Assembly (NCBI RefSeq): GCF_005239225.2
Contig: NC_133300.1
Span: 11,499,875 to 11,563,874, forward strand
Origin: Populus alba
Lineage: Eukaryota; Streptophyta; Magnoliopsida; Malpighiales; Salicaceae
Direction of reading: 5' to 3'
Length of the DNA stretch: 64,000 bases
The notes under the pieces were generated by a model that saw only the letters and a list, made by a program, of their open reading frames with translations, was not told where the DNA came from and did not search any database. Below, piece after piece: positions 39,850 through 52,308 of this stretch; position 1 is the stretch's first letter; every line of letters starts with the position of its first letter. Made by a program: the position numbers and the translations under genes.

Positions 39850-42800
39850 CCTATGTTACAATTTCTGGAGTTCTTTTACTAATTGCCATGAGGTGTATCT
39901 CATTGTTAGACATAGAAAACTTTTCCAAACTAGGAATCTTCCCCTCATTTTGTGTTTCAACGTGAATAGGTAACATTGATCAAGAAGGTGACAGAACAAG
40001 TGAGACTACTTGCCAAGGATGAAGATGAAGAACTTACAGAGACAAGCTCATATGAAGTAATTCCACCATATGATCAAGCAAAGGCTCTTGGTAAAATAAA
40101 TATTGATATAGATCGTATTGCTGCTGGATTACCCTGTGGAAGTGAGGGATTCTTGTTGATGTATGCTCGCTGGAAGAAGCTTGAAAGAGACTTGTATAAT
40201 GAACGCAAAGTGTAAGTGGTTGCTATTATTTGTGTTGGTTGTTGATAGTGTGATGAGTGTAAATGATTAAGGGGTTGCTGCTCTTGCATTTCCTTTTACA
40301 TATATGTTAATGTTACTTCAATGTTATTCATTTCAAGAATATGGAATTTCAGCATCTGTATTTTTTAACAAAAGTTAAAAGAAAGTGTTTCTGTTAATAT
40401 GATAGAACAGTTCTAGTAAACTTACATATCGTCTAACATTTCTTAATTATTGATTTACATACAGGCGGTTTGATATAACACAAATTCCTGATGTTTATGA
40501 CTCTTGCAAGTAAGTTTGCTGTTTCTAGTATATGATTTGTTTCAATTCTTTGAAAGTAATAATACACCCGATACTAAATTATTACCTTCTAACGATCATG
40601 AATGTGAAAGATATTCCTGCAATGGTTTTGTTGCATTCAAAATCTTTATTAAGCTTAACTACACAATTTATTGTTGTCTGCAGGCCATGAAAGTTGAAAT
40701 TCTCTGGTTTTTTGTTTTAGCATTTTTTACTGCATATTTGCAGTATGTGGTCTTCTTATTGTCTTGCTTCCTGTCCTTTTTTTTTCTCTTTTTTTTTCTC
40801 TTTTTTTTTTTTTCAATTATCTTTGTGATTAAGGGACTGCACACCAAGTAATGGTTTGGGCTGGTTTGTGCTAATCTGAGTGGGCCCAGTAATTAATTTA
40901 TAGTGAGATGCATGGTAACATCTACAATGGACAAGGTATTACAAAGACATCCATTTGTCCATGCATGTTGGCATGACTGATATTTGCTGCCTTGACATGA
41001 AAGGGTGAAGGATGCTTGTAGAGGCAGGATATCTGTAAATGCTCATTTATATTATATTGTCTCAAAATTGGTATGAAACTATATTTATTTTTTGCTGATG
41101 GTGATTGACTTGCCTTATTCAAAAACCTTTGGCATACTAATTTTATCGAAGATTCATGGTACCATGTTCTCACTGTAGTTGTTTTCCGACTGTTAGATTG
41201 TTTCTTTATTTGATCTACCATTTTACAGATATGATCTGTTACACAATGCTCACCTTAATCTAGAGGGGCTGGATGAACTCTTCAAAGTTTCTCAGGTATA
41301 AATGGACTCTGATCCAACAATTTATGCTTTTTTAACAGATGTTGTGTTTGTCTTTAAGCATTCATCACTAGCAGATTTGGTCTGCTTTACTGCTTTTGTA
41401 CTGTGGAACTGAATGTCATAAAGATATAGTAAAAACTATTCCCCTACAATATGCTGATTAAGATGGCAATGTCTGGCTTCTTTTCAGTATGCGGTGCCTG
41501 TTTCTTGAATTAAGGACACATTTGACATAACTGTTGATTATATGAAATATAATTTTAGAGGCAATGGAGTACACATATCAAATCAATTCTCTCTTGCAAA
41601 TATACATAGCATTGAGCTATTATTGGATAATCATTGTAATTTTTCTTAAGTGTTTTGAATATTGTTATTGCAGCTACTTGCTGATGGTGTCATTCCTAAT
41701 GAGTATGGAATTAATCCAAAGCAGAGATTAAAGATTGGCTCAAAGGTGAAGTACCTTTTTTGATGCGTCCACATGTTACTGAGAAAATTCACTTGATAGG
41801 GATGCTTAATTTATGCAGTATGTCATATTTGGCAAACATACTTTTGATGTTAACTACAAACATTCTGATGAATGTTTCTTGATTAAGTATACCAAATGCT
41901 CTTAAAATCATATAAATTCAGGCTAGATCAATGGCTTGATCTCAGGGTAAGTTACCATTAGGTTGTTTGCACATGTTCAGTCACATTGTTGTATAAACAT
42001 GTCAACTGTAGAACATTATTTTAACACCCTTCCTCGAATAGTAGAGATCCAGACAGGGTGAGAGAAGGGGTTAGGGAACTACTGGAGTGATTGATGTTTG
42101 GAACTCTAATAAAAAATGGTTCCTACACCTTTGTGTGTGAATCTTTTGATTCTCTTGCATCACTTTTAGTCTCTTATATATATATTGTTTCTTACTTGTG
42201 CTTTTTTTTTTTTCAATTCAGATAGCTCGTCGTTTGTTGGGTAAAATATTGATTGATCTTAGGAACACACTTGAGGAAGCCATTAGTGTTGCTGAATTAA
42301 AGTGTAATGAAGATCTGCAATCAACTTCTAAGAAGTCTGAAAAGGAAGACATGGATTACCAGTTAAAGCTTTCAATCAAGAATGATGATGTGAGAAGAAC
42401 TAGCACCACTAGTGATATATCAATGGATCAGGATGATGATGATGATAAAGAGACAAAATACCGTTTGGATCCAAAGTAAATATTTCAACCTTTTTCTTGA
42501 TGCTTCAGCATTATATAGAATCACTGATTAGTAATGTTCACTTTTAATTAGGTATGCAAATGTAAAGACCCCAGGACGCCATGTGCGTACACGCCTCTAT
42601 TTTACATCGGTAAGAAAAATACTGTCCCCTGCTTTCTATGACACGGACATCCATCTCTCTCTCTTTCACTCAATGCTTTTTGTAAAACAAGAAAGTTCTT
42701 TGATAATACTAGATTCTCTGTTATTGGTTTAAAATCCGGGAATACTTAATATAGAAACCTATTGGGCAATTGAATGATCTCCACAATCTCAACTTTTGAC

Positions 42801-44859
42801 CGGAGGGTTGAAGGATCCTTGGTTACTTAACTATCATTATGAAGAGGACAGAATTATGTTTCTTCGGCAAAATAACTTTTTTTTATGCACTTTTCAAATG
42901 CTGAGTTTTTTTAAAGACTAGGACTTACCATATTTTTATATGGGATTTCCAATCATTAGACTAAAACTTCTTTAGTTTCCATTTTTAAACATTTCCATTG
43001 TGATCTGTTGTATCTCAATGCTGATGATGTTAATGGGCTGTGGAATAGAACCCCTAGTGTTGATGAATAAGTGAGTTCTATAGACTCACACTTCAACTTC
43101 TTTCAATGAAACAAGTTTTACTTCTTTCATTTCACACTTTGGCAACCAAGGGTGTACAGCCACTGATATGTTAGCACACGCTACAATTTTTCCTACCTTT
43201 CCTCGTTATTGATTTTCTCAAGTCTTGCACTATCTGAAATATTTACTTCAATTGGATATAAACAGGATAGTCATTTGACATGCTGATAAACAAAAGATTT
43301 TATTTTTGATACATCATATCCTCAGAAGTTTTTATCGTGCAACTTGGATGACAGGAATCACATATACATTCCCTTATGAATGTTCTCCGTTACTGTAACC
43401 TGGATGAATCTCTTCAAGGTGAGGATAGCCTTGTTTGCCAGAATGCCTTGGAGCGTTTGTACAAAACCAAGGAGCTTGACTACATGAGCTATATTGTGCT
43501 AAGGATGTTTGAGAATACTGAGGTGGTAATCCTGGCTATTTTTAGAATGTTCTTTCTACTTGATTACCTTAATTCCATATTTTCCTTTTTTGCTTATTAG
43601 ACTGTTACTCAATACAATTGTTTTCAGTCAAAGCTAGAGCCAGTATTATTCTTGGCCCAGGTTGGCTGTCCAGCCCAGAACTGGTATCTATGACCTTGAA
43701 CTGGTTCAATTTAGGAACTTAGCTAATAAAGCCAGTGTTTGACTGGAAGTCTTCATGGTTTTGAGTCTCAGGTGAGTTATAGAGAAAAAAGAAAAAAGAA
43801 AAAAAGGAGGTTTCCAGGCCATTCATTTTCATGCTTGAAACCTTATTATTTTCCATGTCGTAGATTTTCATGTTTTGAGGGAACTGATTTCTTGATCGCT
43901 AAATCAAACATAGCTTACAGTTTGACCTGTAACCTTCTCTCTAATGCAATTGGCGACAATAAGTTAAACTTAGGAAGGCAATCTTTTTTTATTTTCAATT
44001 TGATATTTCAGGTTGCTTTGGAAGACCCAAAAAGGTTCCGCATAGAGATGACTTTCAGCCGTGGGGCAGACTTGTCCCCGTTGGAGGTAAGCATATATTC
44101 ATTTGTTGCTAAGAGAGCTCCCCTGTAATGGTGCTGCTCTTCATTTATCATTTAAAATTGAACTTGTTTTCCAAAGGAAACGAAGAAAATAAGAATAACA
44201 GTAGGAAAGTTGGAACTTTATCTAGGAAGTTAAATCAACATATGCGCAAACAAACGAAGAGAATAATATTTTTCCCTTTATTTGCATTTAATGTTTGGAA
44301 TACAAATTGCATTTCACTTCAGCAAAAGGTGGATGAGTGGTGGCTCTATCAACATACTGTCTAGACACCTTCAGAGTGTACACTAGATTGCAAACATGCT
44401 TACAGGAGAAATTCCAATAGAGTCAAACATCTTGATTCATTCTATTGTTCGCTGGTGTCTGTTTCTTTTTACCAAGATGACCTCATTTTGTGTCAGAATG
44501 ATTTGATACTAGGGATAAAGGCTTAATATTATTTAAACTAGGCATAGTTGAATGAGCCCCGTCAAGTTTGGTTCTGTTTTGTTTGACAGAAGAATGACAG
44601 TGAGGCAACCTCGCTGCATCAGGAGCACACTCTTCCAATAATGGGTCCAGAAAGGCTGCAAGAAGTGGGATCCTATCCCACATTAGAGAAAATGGAGATG
44701 ATGTTTCGTCCTTTTGCCATGCCAGCTGAAGACTTTCCTCCACCGTCCGCCCCTGCTGGATTCTCAGGCTACTTCTCAAAAAGTGCAGTACTTGAGCGCC
44801 TTGTTAATCTTTGGCCCTTCCATAAGAATGATAAGCATGCAAGTGCTAATGGAAAGTAG
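27783..44859 (+). CDS. VIH: Bifunctional inositol hexakisphosphate/diphosphoinositol kinase-phosphatase (VIP1/PPIP5K family)
   Basis: Thirty exons: 27783-27878, 28013-28072, 28173-28219, 28675-28758, 29242-29305, 29727-29880, 30511-30581, 31135-31239, 32285-32377, 32677-32751, 33388-33473, 34260-34466, 34550-34649, 35632-35702, 36433-36514, 36931-37089, 37266-37308, 38210-38292, 38418-38480, 38554-38628, 38957-39082, 39970-40211, 40465-40509, 41229-41295, 41674-41745, 42222-42475, 42552-42609, 43355-43522, 44012-44086, 44590-44859. All junctions are GT-AG and stay in phase, giving 1064 residues, the usual plant length. The N-terminal part is the ATP-grasp kinase ([13 protein letters not shown] near residue 15; [44 protein letters not shown]), which makes InsP8 from InsP7. 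The second half is the histidine acid phosphatase-like domain, with RHGDRTP at ~380-386. These enzymes set cytosolic inositol pyrophosphate levels, linked in plants to phosphate sensing and jasmonate signalling. An acidic, variable insert lies in exon 26. Confidence 0.95.
29397..29420. repeat. (AC)n microsatellite in VIH intron 5
   Basis: About 12 AC units between exons 5 and 6. Confidence 0.95.
35705..36048 (+). repeat. 172-bp tandem duplication in VIH intron 14
   Basis: The units are 35705-35876 and 35877-36048. Both run from ATCATTTGAAG to GCACTTTGCTAAT with moderate divergence. The first unit begins two bases inside the intron, right at the exon 14 donor. The second unit lacks the GT and so makes no rival donor. 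Confidence 0.9.
39810..39846. repeat. (TC)n microsatellite in VIH intron 21
   Basis: About 18 TC units upstream of exon 22. Confidence 0.95.
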
Positions 44860-46780
44860 CTTCTAACATTTTGTCCCTGTTTTCTTTCATGAGTGAATAT
44901 TCCATTTTCACAATTCTTTGCTTATCTCATGTCACAATGCTGATGCTTCAAGGTATGCTTCGAGCTCATCTCGGAAAAATACTTTTGGAGTGTGCTTATG
45001 ATTATTATTACTTTTTTTAATCCTGGGGAATGTGCAACGTGACTGAATTTGATAATGTTTTATTTGAGATAAGCTCTATTTTTTATTAATCTAATATAAA
45101 TTAAAAACATAATATGTTTTTTAATTGTTGGTATGTTTATGGTAAAAAAAAATATACTTTTAAAGAGGAAGGTTTTTATCTTATCAGGTTAAAAGTTTAA
45201 TCATTCTAATGTCAATATAAAGAACTATTTTTTTTTTTAATTTAATATCAAAAATAGATATTATAATCTAATTTTGAAAAGCTTGGTCATGTGTGAATTA
45301 AAATAGAAATAGTATTTTTTAATTAAAGATTTTTTTGTTTTTTTTATGAGAGGGAATTGATTCATTTAATATTAAAAAAATATTTTACTTGTAGATTATA
45401 ATTTTAAATATTAATAAAAACTCTAAAACACGTAGCTTTTTTATTGTAGCTAAAGTTGTTTTTTTTTTTTTTTTTTTTTTTTCTTTTATGGCTTCTTTTT
45501 TTTTTTGCTTTTGTTTTTTGTTTTTTAAATTTTTTTTTCAATGTAGCAGCTTTTTTTTCTTTTTTTTTACATGTTTTTTTAACGCGTGGGTTTTTCACTG
45601 TAGCAGCTTTGTTTTTTTTTTTTTACTCGCTTTTGTTTCTTTTGTTTTTTACATATAATGTATCACTATACACATAGTGAAACACTTGATTTTTTTTTTT
45701 TCGTTTTGCCCATGGATTTTTTTTTTTCTTTTAATGAATTTTTTTTTGTTTAATTTAGTTTGTTAATGTGAAAAAAAAAATTAATTTAGTTATCATACTT
45801 TCATTACATGAATCTCAGTTTTTTTTTTTTTTTTTCTATATTAAGCTGGTTGAGAACTTAGCTTTGTAGCTTTTTTCAAAATGAAAAAAAAAAAACTATG
45901 GATTAATATAGTGTTTCCCTTGCATGATTTTTGTTTGGCTACAATGTTTTCCCCCACATGTTTATTTTTTAAATTATCGTTGTTAAATTTATTTTTTTTA
46001 ATATTGAGTTGGTTGAAAATTTAGCTTTAGCTTTAGCTTTCCCCATGTTTTTTCATTATAATTATTATTATATTGTATTATATTATATGACTGTTTTTTT
46101 CTTTTGTTTTTTCTTTTTAATTTTTTTTGTTTGATTTATTTTGTTAATGTTAATTTTTTTTATTTAGTTATTATATTTTCATGATACAAATCTTGGGTTT
46201 GATGGGTTAACCTGATTTGACGAGTTATTTTTTTCATTTAGTTTAGTTTGTTAAAGTTAATTTTCTTTCTATTTAATTATCATATTTTCATGACACGTAT
46301 TCTAGGCTTGACGGGTTAACTTGGTTTGATGGGTTAACCCGGTTAATTCTGGGTAAACCCATCATTTTTTTTTTCTATTTAGTTATCAAACTTTCATGAC
46401 GCAAATCCCAGGTTTTACGGGATAACCTGGTTTAAATGGTTAACCCAATTAATTCAATTTCTTTTTCTTTTTTTTCATTAGGTTTTTTTCCTTTCTGTTG
46501 ATTTTTTTTCTTTGTTTTTTTAATTAATCTATTTAATTATCACACTTTTATGACATGACCTTATAACTAGACCCACATCCAATATTTTTGGGTTTGGTTT
46601 TACCGTCAAACTCACTTAAACTTGGGTCATGTAAGTTGAATTTTATTGTTAATATTATAAATATTACTCTTAGGTCAGGCGTTGCAGCCAAACCTAAGAT
46701 TCTTGGGTATAACTTTGCAGAAAAACCCAATATTTTTCAATTTTTATTTTTTTAATTATTTTTTATACAAAAAAAAATAA
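44860..46780. other. VIH 3' flank and T-rich repeat region
   Basis: The probable VIH 3' UTR occupies the first 200-300 bases. From about 45450 to 45850 there are many T-runs with short CTGTAGCAGC-like motifs. From about 46150 to 46460 there are three diverged repeats of a unit containing ATATTTTCATGACAC, GGTTTGACGGGTTAAC-like DNA and AACCCGGTTAATTC. Open frames here encode only homopolymer tracts. Confidence 0.5.
46150..46460 (+). repeat. Degenerate 'GGGTTAACC' satellite-like repeats
   Basis: Three units of roughly 100-120 bp each pair a TTTAGTTATCA-ACTTTCATGAC-like segment with a GGGTTAACCTG-like segment. They appear associated with the Helitron-like end that follows at 46781. Confidence 0.5.
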
Positions 46781-46811
46781 CCTGCAGCATCGCGCGGGTA
46801 TCAAAGCTAGT
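46781..46811 (+). mobile_element. Helitron-like 3' terminus
   Basis: CCTGC and GCGGG form a short stem (one G-T pair) around AGCATCGC. The stem is followed after nine bases by CTAG and then T, which matches the Helitron rule of a GC-rich hairpin just before a CTRR end with insertion next to T. The 5' end (TC) and the element's extent are not determined. No helicase gene is present, so it would be non-autonomous. Confidence 0.45.
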
Positions 46812-47719
46812 TAATATATGAAAGGGCGAGAATATGAAAAATTCAAAATTAATTTTAAAAAAATGATTTAATGACTAGACTAATGCATTGTTTGGCAAAA
46901 TGCAAATAACATGTTTTTATCAAGTTATTTTAACTAGGATGTCAATTCTCAACTCAAAACCAAACAACGTAAAACATTGACATATATTTTATTAATGCCA
47001 CCTATTTTGTTCAAATCTCATGCTAAACAAATAAATAAACCGACATGAATATCATTCATGCATCAAAATTTAACTTCCACAAAATAGACACAAACCCAAA
47101 AAATAAACTCATAATTCAATGTAAATAATTAAATTATTTCAAAATTTAAACATAAATTAAACCAAATTAACAGTTCGGGGTATTTTGAAATTGGGTCAAA
47201 AGTGTTGCTGGAATAATGGTGGCGCGTGGTATATCAGTGCGTGGATTCACGCGTCGCCACTATTAGATAGGCATGAATCGGTAGATCCGATACTCCTTTT
47301 CCCCCTCCTTATTTCTACACTGAAGGTTAGACAAAATAACTTATGAGGAAAAAGATCTACTTAGTTAAAGGTTCAGTCTTTTTTTTTTTCTCTTCCTTTC
47401 CTTCTGTCGGCGGTGAATTACCGTTACCTGCAAAAGACAAGAAATTCACGTAAACAGTTGACTTTAATTTTATTTTTTAGATCTTATTCTTTCTTCCTCT
47501 TAGTTTATTTTTATTTTCTTCTTCTTTTTCTTCAGGTGGCAGATATAGTTGTTGGGTAGCATTTGCATTAATGGTTTTTGTGGGTGGGTTTTAGTCACCG
47601 TAGGAGGGTTGGTTGTTATGGGTCTTTAGGTGTTGCTTGTCTGTTGCTGTTGGTAGTCGGCTGAGGGAGAAAGGAAGCTTGATTGCTGTTTTATTTTTGA
47701 AATGGGAGAGTGAAGGGAT
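46812..47719. other. Intergenic DNA
   Basis: No gene or clear repeat seen. The stretch from about 47170 to 47460 is less AT-rich than its surroundings, but I find no convincing exon. Confidence 0.4.
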
Positions 47720-48070
47720 ATATCTAGTAGGGGTGAGCAAATTTAGTTCGGTTCGTTTTTTATCAAAAAAAGTAACCAAATCGAATTTTTTTTTTTTTTT
47801 AAAAACCGAAACCGGTTCGAACCGACCGGTTTCGGTTTGGTTTTTTAAGGGAAAAAACTGGTTCAAACCGGGTTGGCTTGATTTTTCCGGTTTGGCTCGG
47901 TTTTTTTTTTTTTTTTTTCGGTTCGGTTTTTATAAGCCTATAACCGATACCGAAACCGAACCGGTCGGTTTTTTCAAAATTTTAATCGGTTTTTTTTTTT
48001 TCAGTTCGGTTTTTTTCGGTTATTTTTTTTTTTCGGTTTCTCGGTTTTTTTGCTCACCCTTAATATCTAG
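47720..48070. mobile_element. hAT-type MITE with 8-bp target-site duplication
   Basis: The element spans 47728-48062 (335 bp). Terminal inverted repeats are TAGGGGTGAGCA at the left and TGCTCACCCTTA at the right (11 of 12 matching). Both sides carry the identical 8-bp duplication ATATCTAG (47720-47727 and 48063-48070). The interior is full of CGGTTCGGTTT/AACCGAACCG-type motifs and T-runs, with no transposase. The 8-bp duplication and terminal motif fit the hAT superfamily. The open frame covering this region is an artefact. Confidence 0.9.
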
Positions 48071-48339
48071 TGTTGCTGGTCCCAATCGCTGTACATTCTA
48101 GAGCATCATTAGAAATAAAGCATCAAATTACATTCTAGCAAGGGGCATCATTATGAAAGATCAGGATTGACCTCTCTCCTAAACTATACCCCTATATATA
48201 TATATATAAAAGCTAATAAGTAATAAAGGAGATGCACGAGGGATATGTAGAATCCACAACATGGTAAGAGCCAATTGTTGTTGTAATTACCTTAATAAGG
48301 TCTTATTGGCTTGTATCCTTCATATTGTAATGAAAATGG
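48071..48339. other. Intergenic DNA before the gypsy relic
   Basis: No gene seen. It contains a short TA run near 48193-48210 and may belong to the decayed retroelement that follows. Confidence 0.35.
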
Positions 48340-49230
48340 TTAGAAAGTGCAATAAGTTTCAAAGGTTTGCTCATTTCCCTTACTTTACACCAATAAGATA
48401 ACAATCTTTTTTCACATGATATTCTTTAAATGATGAATGGATATTTTAAGCTTGTTCCTAAAGTCCTTAAGAAAGAAATTGTTTGTCCTTGTAGTTGTGA
48501 ATTACTTAATCAAATAGGTTAAGGTTGAAGTCCTAGTTAAAATCACATTTAACAATATGACTTTTTTCATGTGAAAGAATATAATGTATTTATTTAGTTT
48601 TATCGAAGTTCAAATCATTGATAATGGCCTATAATTTGATAAAAAAAAAATATAGTTTTAAAGGTTTTGAATTGATCATAAATTCTTCTCAATATCCTAT
48701 CATCAGAAAAATGGACAGATTAAGCTCACAAATTTGATCATTTTTAATAGGTTTAGGAAGAAATTTGATGGGTTAAAGAAAAAATGGGATGGCATATGGA
48801 TGACATTTTATTGGCATACAAAACTACTAAAAAATCCTTAATGGGCAAAGTAACATTTTTATTGATATATAAGACAAACCATTATCCTAGCCAAAACTAG
48901 TTTCCCTAACTATCGAGTCTAGTGTTATTCTATCAAAATTATTGATAAAACATTTAGGACCAACTTGGACCTCCTAGAAGAAACCTAAATAATGGCACTA
49001 GTTTGGAATGAGGTGTATCAAAAAAGGTTGCCTAATATCATAACATTTGAGTAAAAAGTTGATGCTTTTGTATAAAAGATCTAACATTAAGAAAGCTTAA
49101 ATCTATATGCAATATGGAAGGTAGGGGAAAGCAAGCATCAAAATGCGATAAATCTTAAAAACTCATACACTTAATCAAGACCAACATTTACCATTTATAA
49201 TATGAAGGGAAGATGTTACCCATTTATAAC
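48340..49230 (+). pseudogene. Ty3/gypsy retrotransposon relic, integrase region
   Basis: Translating with frame changes gives, in the order of a gypsy integrase: a C-K-QRFAH zinc-finger end (~48350), IIDNG of the catalytic core (~48615), SSQYP then a GQ-like segment (~48690), KKKWDG (~48780), and NYRV followed by NLDLLEE (~48910-48985). Stops and frameshifts occur throughout. The LDLLEE segment points to the Tat-like gypsy lineage. No LTRs could be delimited, and no protein can be made from it. Confidence 0.65.
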
Positions 49231-49404
49231 ATTTAGATCATATTAAGTCATACTATTAATAAATAATAATGACTTGTGTAAATCATGAAACATTAATAAA
49301 GTGTTGGATTTCATGAAAATCTTTCTTAGAGTATTCTACTAATTAAAATACAACATTTAGGTATACAAACAATAACCCTCTCAGTTTAGGAAAACCATAT
49401 TGCT

Positions 49405-49691
49405 TAGGGGCGATCATTTTTGATTTGGTTCGGTTTTTATATATAAAAGTAACAAAATAAAAAAAAATCAAAATTGGTTTAAACCGACCAGTTTCAGTTT
49501 GGTTCGGTTATTTTAGAATAAAAATTGATTCAAATTGATTTTTTCGTTTTGACTCGATTTTTTTTTTGGTTTGGGTTCAGTTTGGTTTTTTGAATTTTAG
49601 ACTTATAAAATTGAAACCAGACCGAACTAGTCAGTTTTAAAAAAATTCTAATCGGTTTAATCAGTTTTTTAGTTTTTATGCTCACCATTTA
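49405..49691. mobile_element. Older relative of the hAT-type MITE
   Basis: The left end TAGGGGCGATCA and the right end TGCTCACCATTTA are diverged versions of the ends at 47728 and 48062. The interior has the same order of GGTTCGGTTT, AAACCGACCAGTTT and TAATCGGTTT motifs. No matching 8-bp flanks remain, so it is an old insertion. Confidence 0.7.
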
Positions 49692-52300
49692 TCCAAGTTT
49701 TTTTTGCCAAGTATAAATACAAAATCTCCCAAGATATAAAAGGCCACCTTATCCAAGGTTTTTTTTTTTTTTTTTTTTAATTCATTTAGGCATGAGAACA
49801 CATCTTGCCTAAGTATAAATGTTTGATCCCTTTTAGGCATATAAAGGGGCACCTTGTCCATGTATAAAGGAAAACAAAGCCCTTCATATATGTGACACTT
49901 TTTTTGTTGAACACTTTCCCCTTAAGTACAGAGGCTAAAAAACTTAATCCAAACAAACCATAATTTAAGTCTTACTTGTCAAAACATTATTACAACCTTC
50001 TACACACACACACACACACTAGAAAACCCTATTAATATTGAATAGAAAAATAATAGTTAAACTATTTTCCTTCAAGTAGAAAAACTAGAAATGCATAATA
50101 ATATTGATTGGAAAATTTAAAATAGAAAAAATAAAATTTCTAAATTGATAAAGAAGAAAAAAATAATTAAAATAATATTTATTATTTTAAAAAAGCTCAT
50201 ACATAAGCAAATCAATCTTTAAGTCATGAGTCAATCCATATTTTTTTTTATAGACATCATTTTGATTCTTTTTTATATTTCATAGTTGACCTGATTAAGT
50301 TTGAATCGAGTTAAATTAAATTAACTAAATCAACCAGGTTTTCATTGATCGATCAAGTCTTGTTATGTCGACTCCTTCATTGGTTTAATTTTAAACTAGA
50401 CTCAAATAAGACCTTGGATCATTGGTTTTTGAGTCAACCAATAAGACCGAACCAAATTTAACAATTAGTGTATAATATCCAATTTTTTACCATGTCATGT
50501 TTTCATGTTCATCTATTCAAATTGTCATCATTGTATTTTCCACTCCAAATACCCTTAAGCTAATTGTATCTTAAAATAATTAGATTCTTTTTTTTTTTCT
50601 TCAATTTGCTCTCAATCTTAACAAAGTAAAAATTATTATAAGAAAATCTAAAAGGTATGGAAAAACTATTATAGCAATCCACAATAAAAAGATAATTTTA
50701 CATTCCTCAAAACAAAATAAATAACTAGTTATTAGGGATAATAATGTGTATTGAGATGGTTCCATTGATCATTAAAATATTTATGAGGGATATTTTTTTT
50801 CCGCATTTCTAATGCACAATAAAATGGCTATATTGCCCTTTAAAACTTCAAAGAAACTCTTTAATTTGTTATTTTTTAAGAATTGATCCCTGTTATTTTG
50901 ATTTTGATTTTTTTTTTATTGTGAATAATATATAAATTTGAAATTATTTTTCAATTTTATCCCCTTTAGATTTTTTTTATATTTCAAGTTAGATTCCTTT
51001 TCTTTTGATTGCTATTTTTTTCACTTTGAATTTTTTTTAAATAACTTTTTTTTCCTCAATTTCATCATTCAATATTAAATTAATTGGAAATTAAACCTTT
51101 TGATTTAGCTTGGGTCTAGAATTTCACGGGTTGCGAGTTTTAGAGATTGACCTGGATTTATGAGATTCACCTAAATTTGCTTGATTTTTTTTGTTTTTTT
51201 TTCTAAACTCATATTTTTTCAGTTTCATCCTTGAATATTTATTTAGTTAGAGATTGAGCTTCGTTAATTTTTTGTTTTATTATGTTTTGTATCATTTTTC
51301 ATGAACTATATTATCTCGAGTCTTTAAAGATATTTTATTTTTTTTAATTAGATCAAATTAATTGATTAAATGTAAATATGAGATGCTCATTTTATAATAT
51401 TTTAAAACAAAAAAAATATTGGGTAGACATCGTTTTATTGGCTCATATAATTATTTGATTAAATAAAAATTTATTCAAAGAAATAAAGTTATTAAAAAAA
51501 AATTATATGAACCCCATGTTGTGAGATTATATATTTCAATCTATATCTATTTCTTAGTTCTAATTTAGTATTTATTTATCATTAACAATTTTTGTTTTTT
51601 ATATACTTATTGGCATGAATTACTCTTGATTTATTTAATTATATGCACACATAAATTTTTTTATTGATCATTTTTTTATGGAAAAAAAACGCATTGAAAG
51701 AGTCTATTTATTTATATTTTTCGCTGAAAAATAAAATTATACAACCTGCAAGATTGGATTATAATTGGCTTTTACACTGAAATATTAAAAGTTGGTCCAC
51801 CACTCCAACCACCCAGTGGGTGACCAACACCATGACCACAACCCTTGTCCAAATCACGTGCCCACTTCCTCTTAAATTACCAAAACACCCCTACTCCATT
51901 AACCATAGGAAACAACGAAAACTGTCGACCTAAATTCCAAGAAGTGAAAAAAATAATAATAATAAATAAAAAAATCCCCTACATTACATGACATCCCATC
52001 TCTCACGTCTCAATGTATATCGAGGAGTTCATTGAATATAATATATATATATATTTATTTGATTTTAATGGGTTGAATAAACTTAAATAATATAAATATT
52101 ATAAATGAAATAGTTTTTTTCTAACACGCCTGGAGAGTCGCGCAACAGTAAGTGGCGATGCAAACTATGTTGGTGTTGCTGTTAATTAATTTTGTGGTTC
52201 CAAAAAAAAAAAAACGCAGGAATTATAGCTTACTCTCCTTTTCTATTCTGCAGTCCCTCAATTTCTTCGCCCCCTCCTTCCTTCTCTCTCTCTTTTCTCT
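49692..52300. other. AT-rich intergenic DNA with repeat relics
   Basis: At 49692-49880, short repeated phrases (GGCATATAAAGGGGCACCTT-like) may be LTR remains of the gypsy relic. At 50900-51760 the sequence resembles 24181-25215. A short (AC)n lies near 50003-50018 and a TA run at 52040-52055. No gene seen. Confidence 0.45.
50900..51760 (+). repeat. Third copy of the satellite-plus-AT-rich unit found at 24181-25215
   Basis: CAATTTCATCATTCAATATT and CACGGGTTGCGAGTTTTAG units are followed by TTTGATTAAATAAAAATTTA, ATTAACAATTTTTG and TTATGGAAAAAAAACG-like segments in the same order. It ends in ACAACCTGCAAGATTGG near 51755, which resembles a decayed form of the Helitron-like end at 46781. Confidence 0.5.
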
Positions 52301-52308
52301 CCTGCATT

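Noticed and set aside
44128..44364. 78-residue open frame between VIH exons 29 and 30
   Set aside because: Intronic; exon 29 has a clean donor after 44086 and exon 30 a clean acceptor at 44589.
45404..45677. Lys-rich (-) and Phe-rich (+) open frames
   Set aside because: Products of long T-runs; no other sequence content.
47613..48101. 162-residue open frame, Phe- and Gly-rich
   Set aside because: It lies across the hAT-type MITE and encodes its CGGTTT repeats and T-runs; no protein family features.
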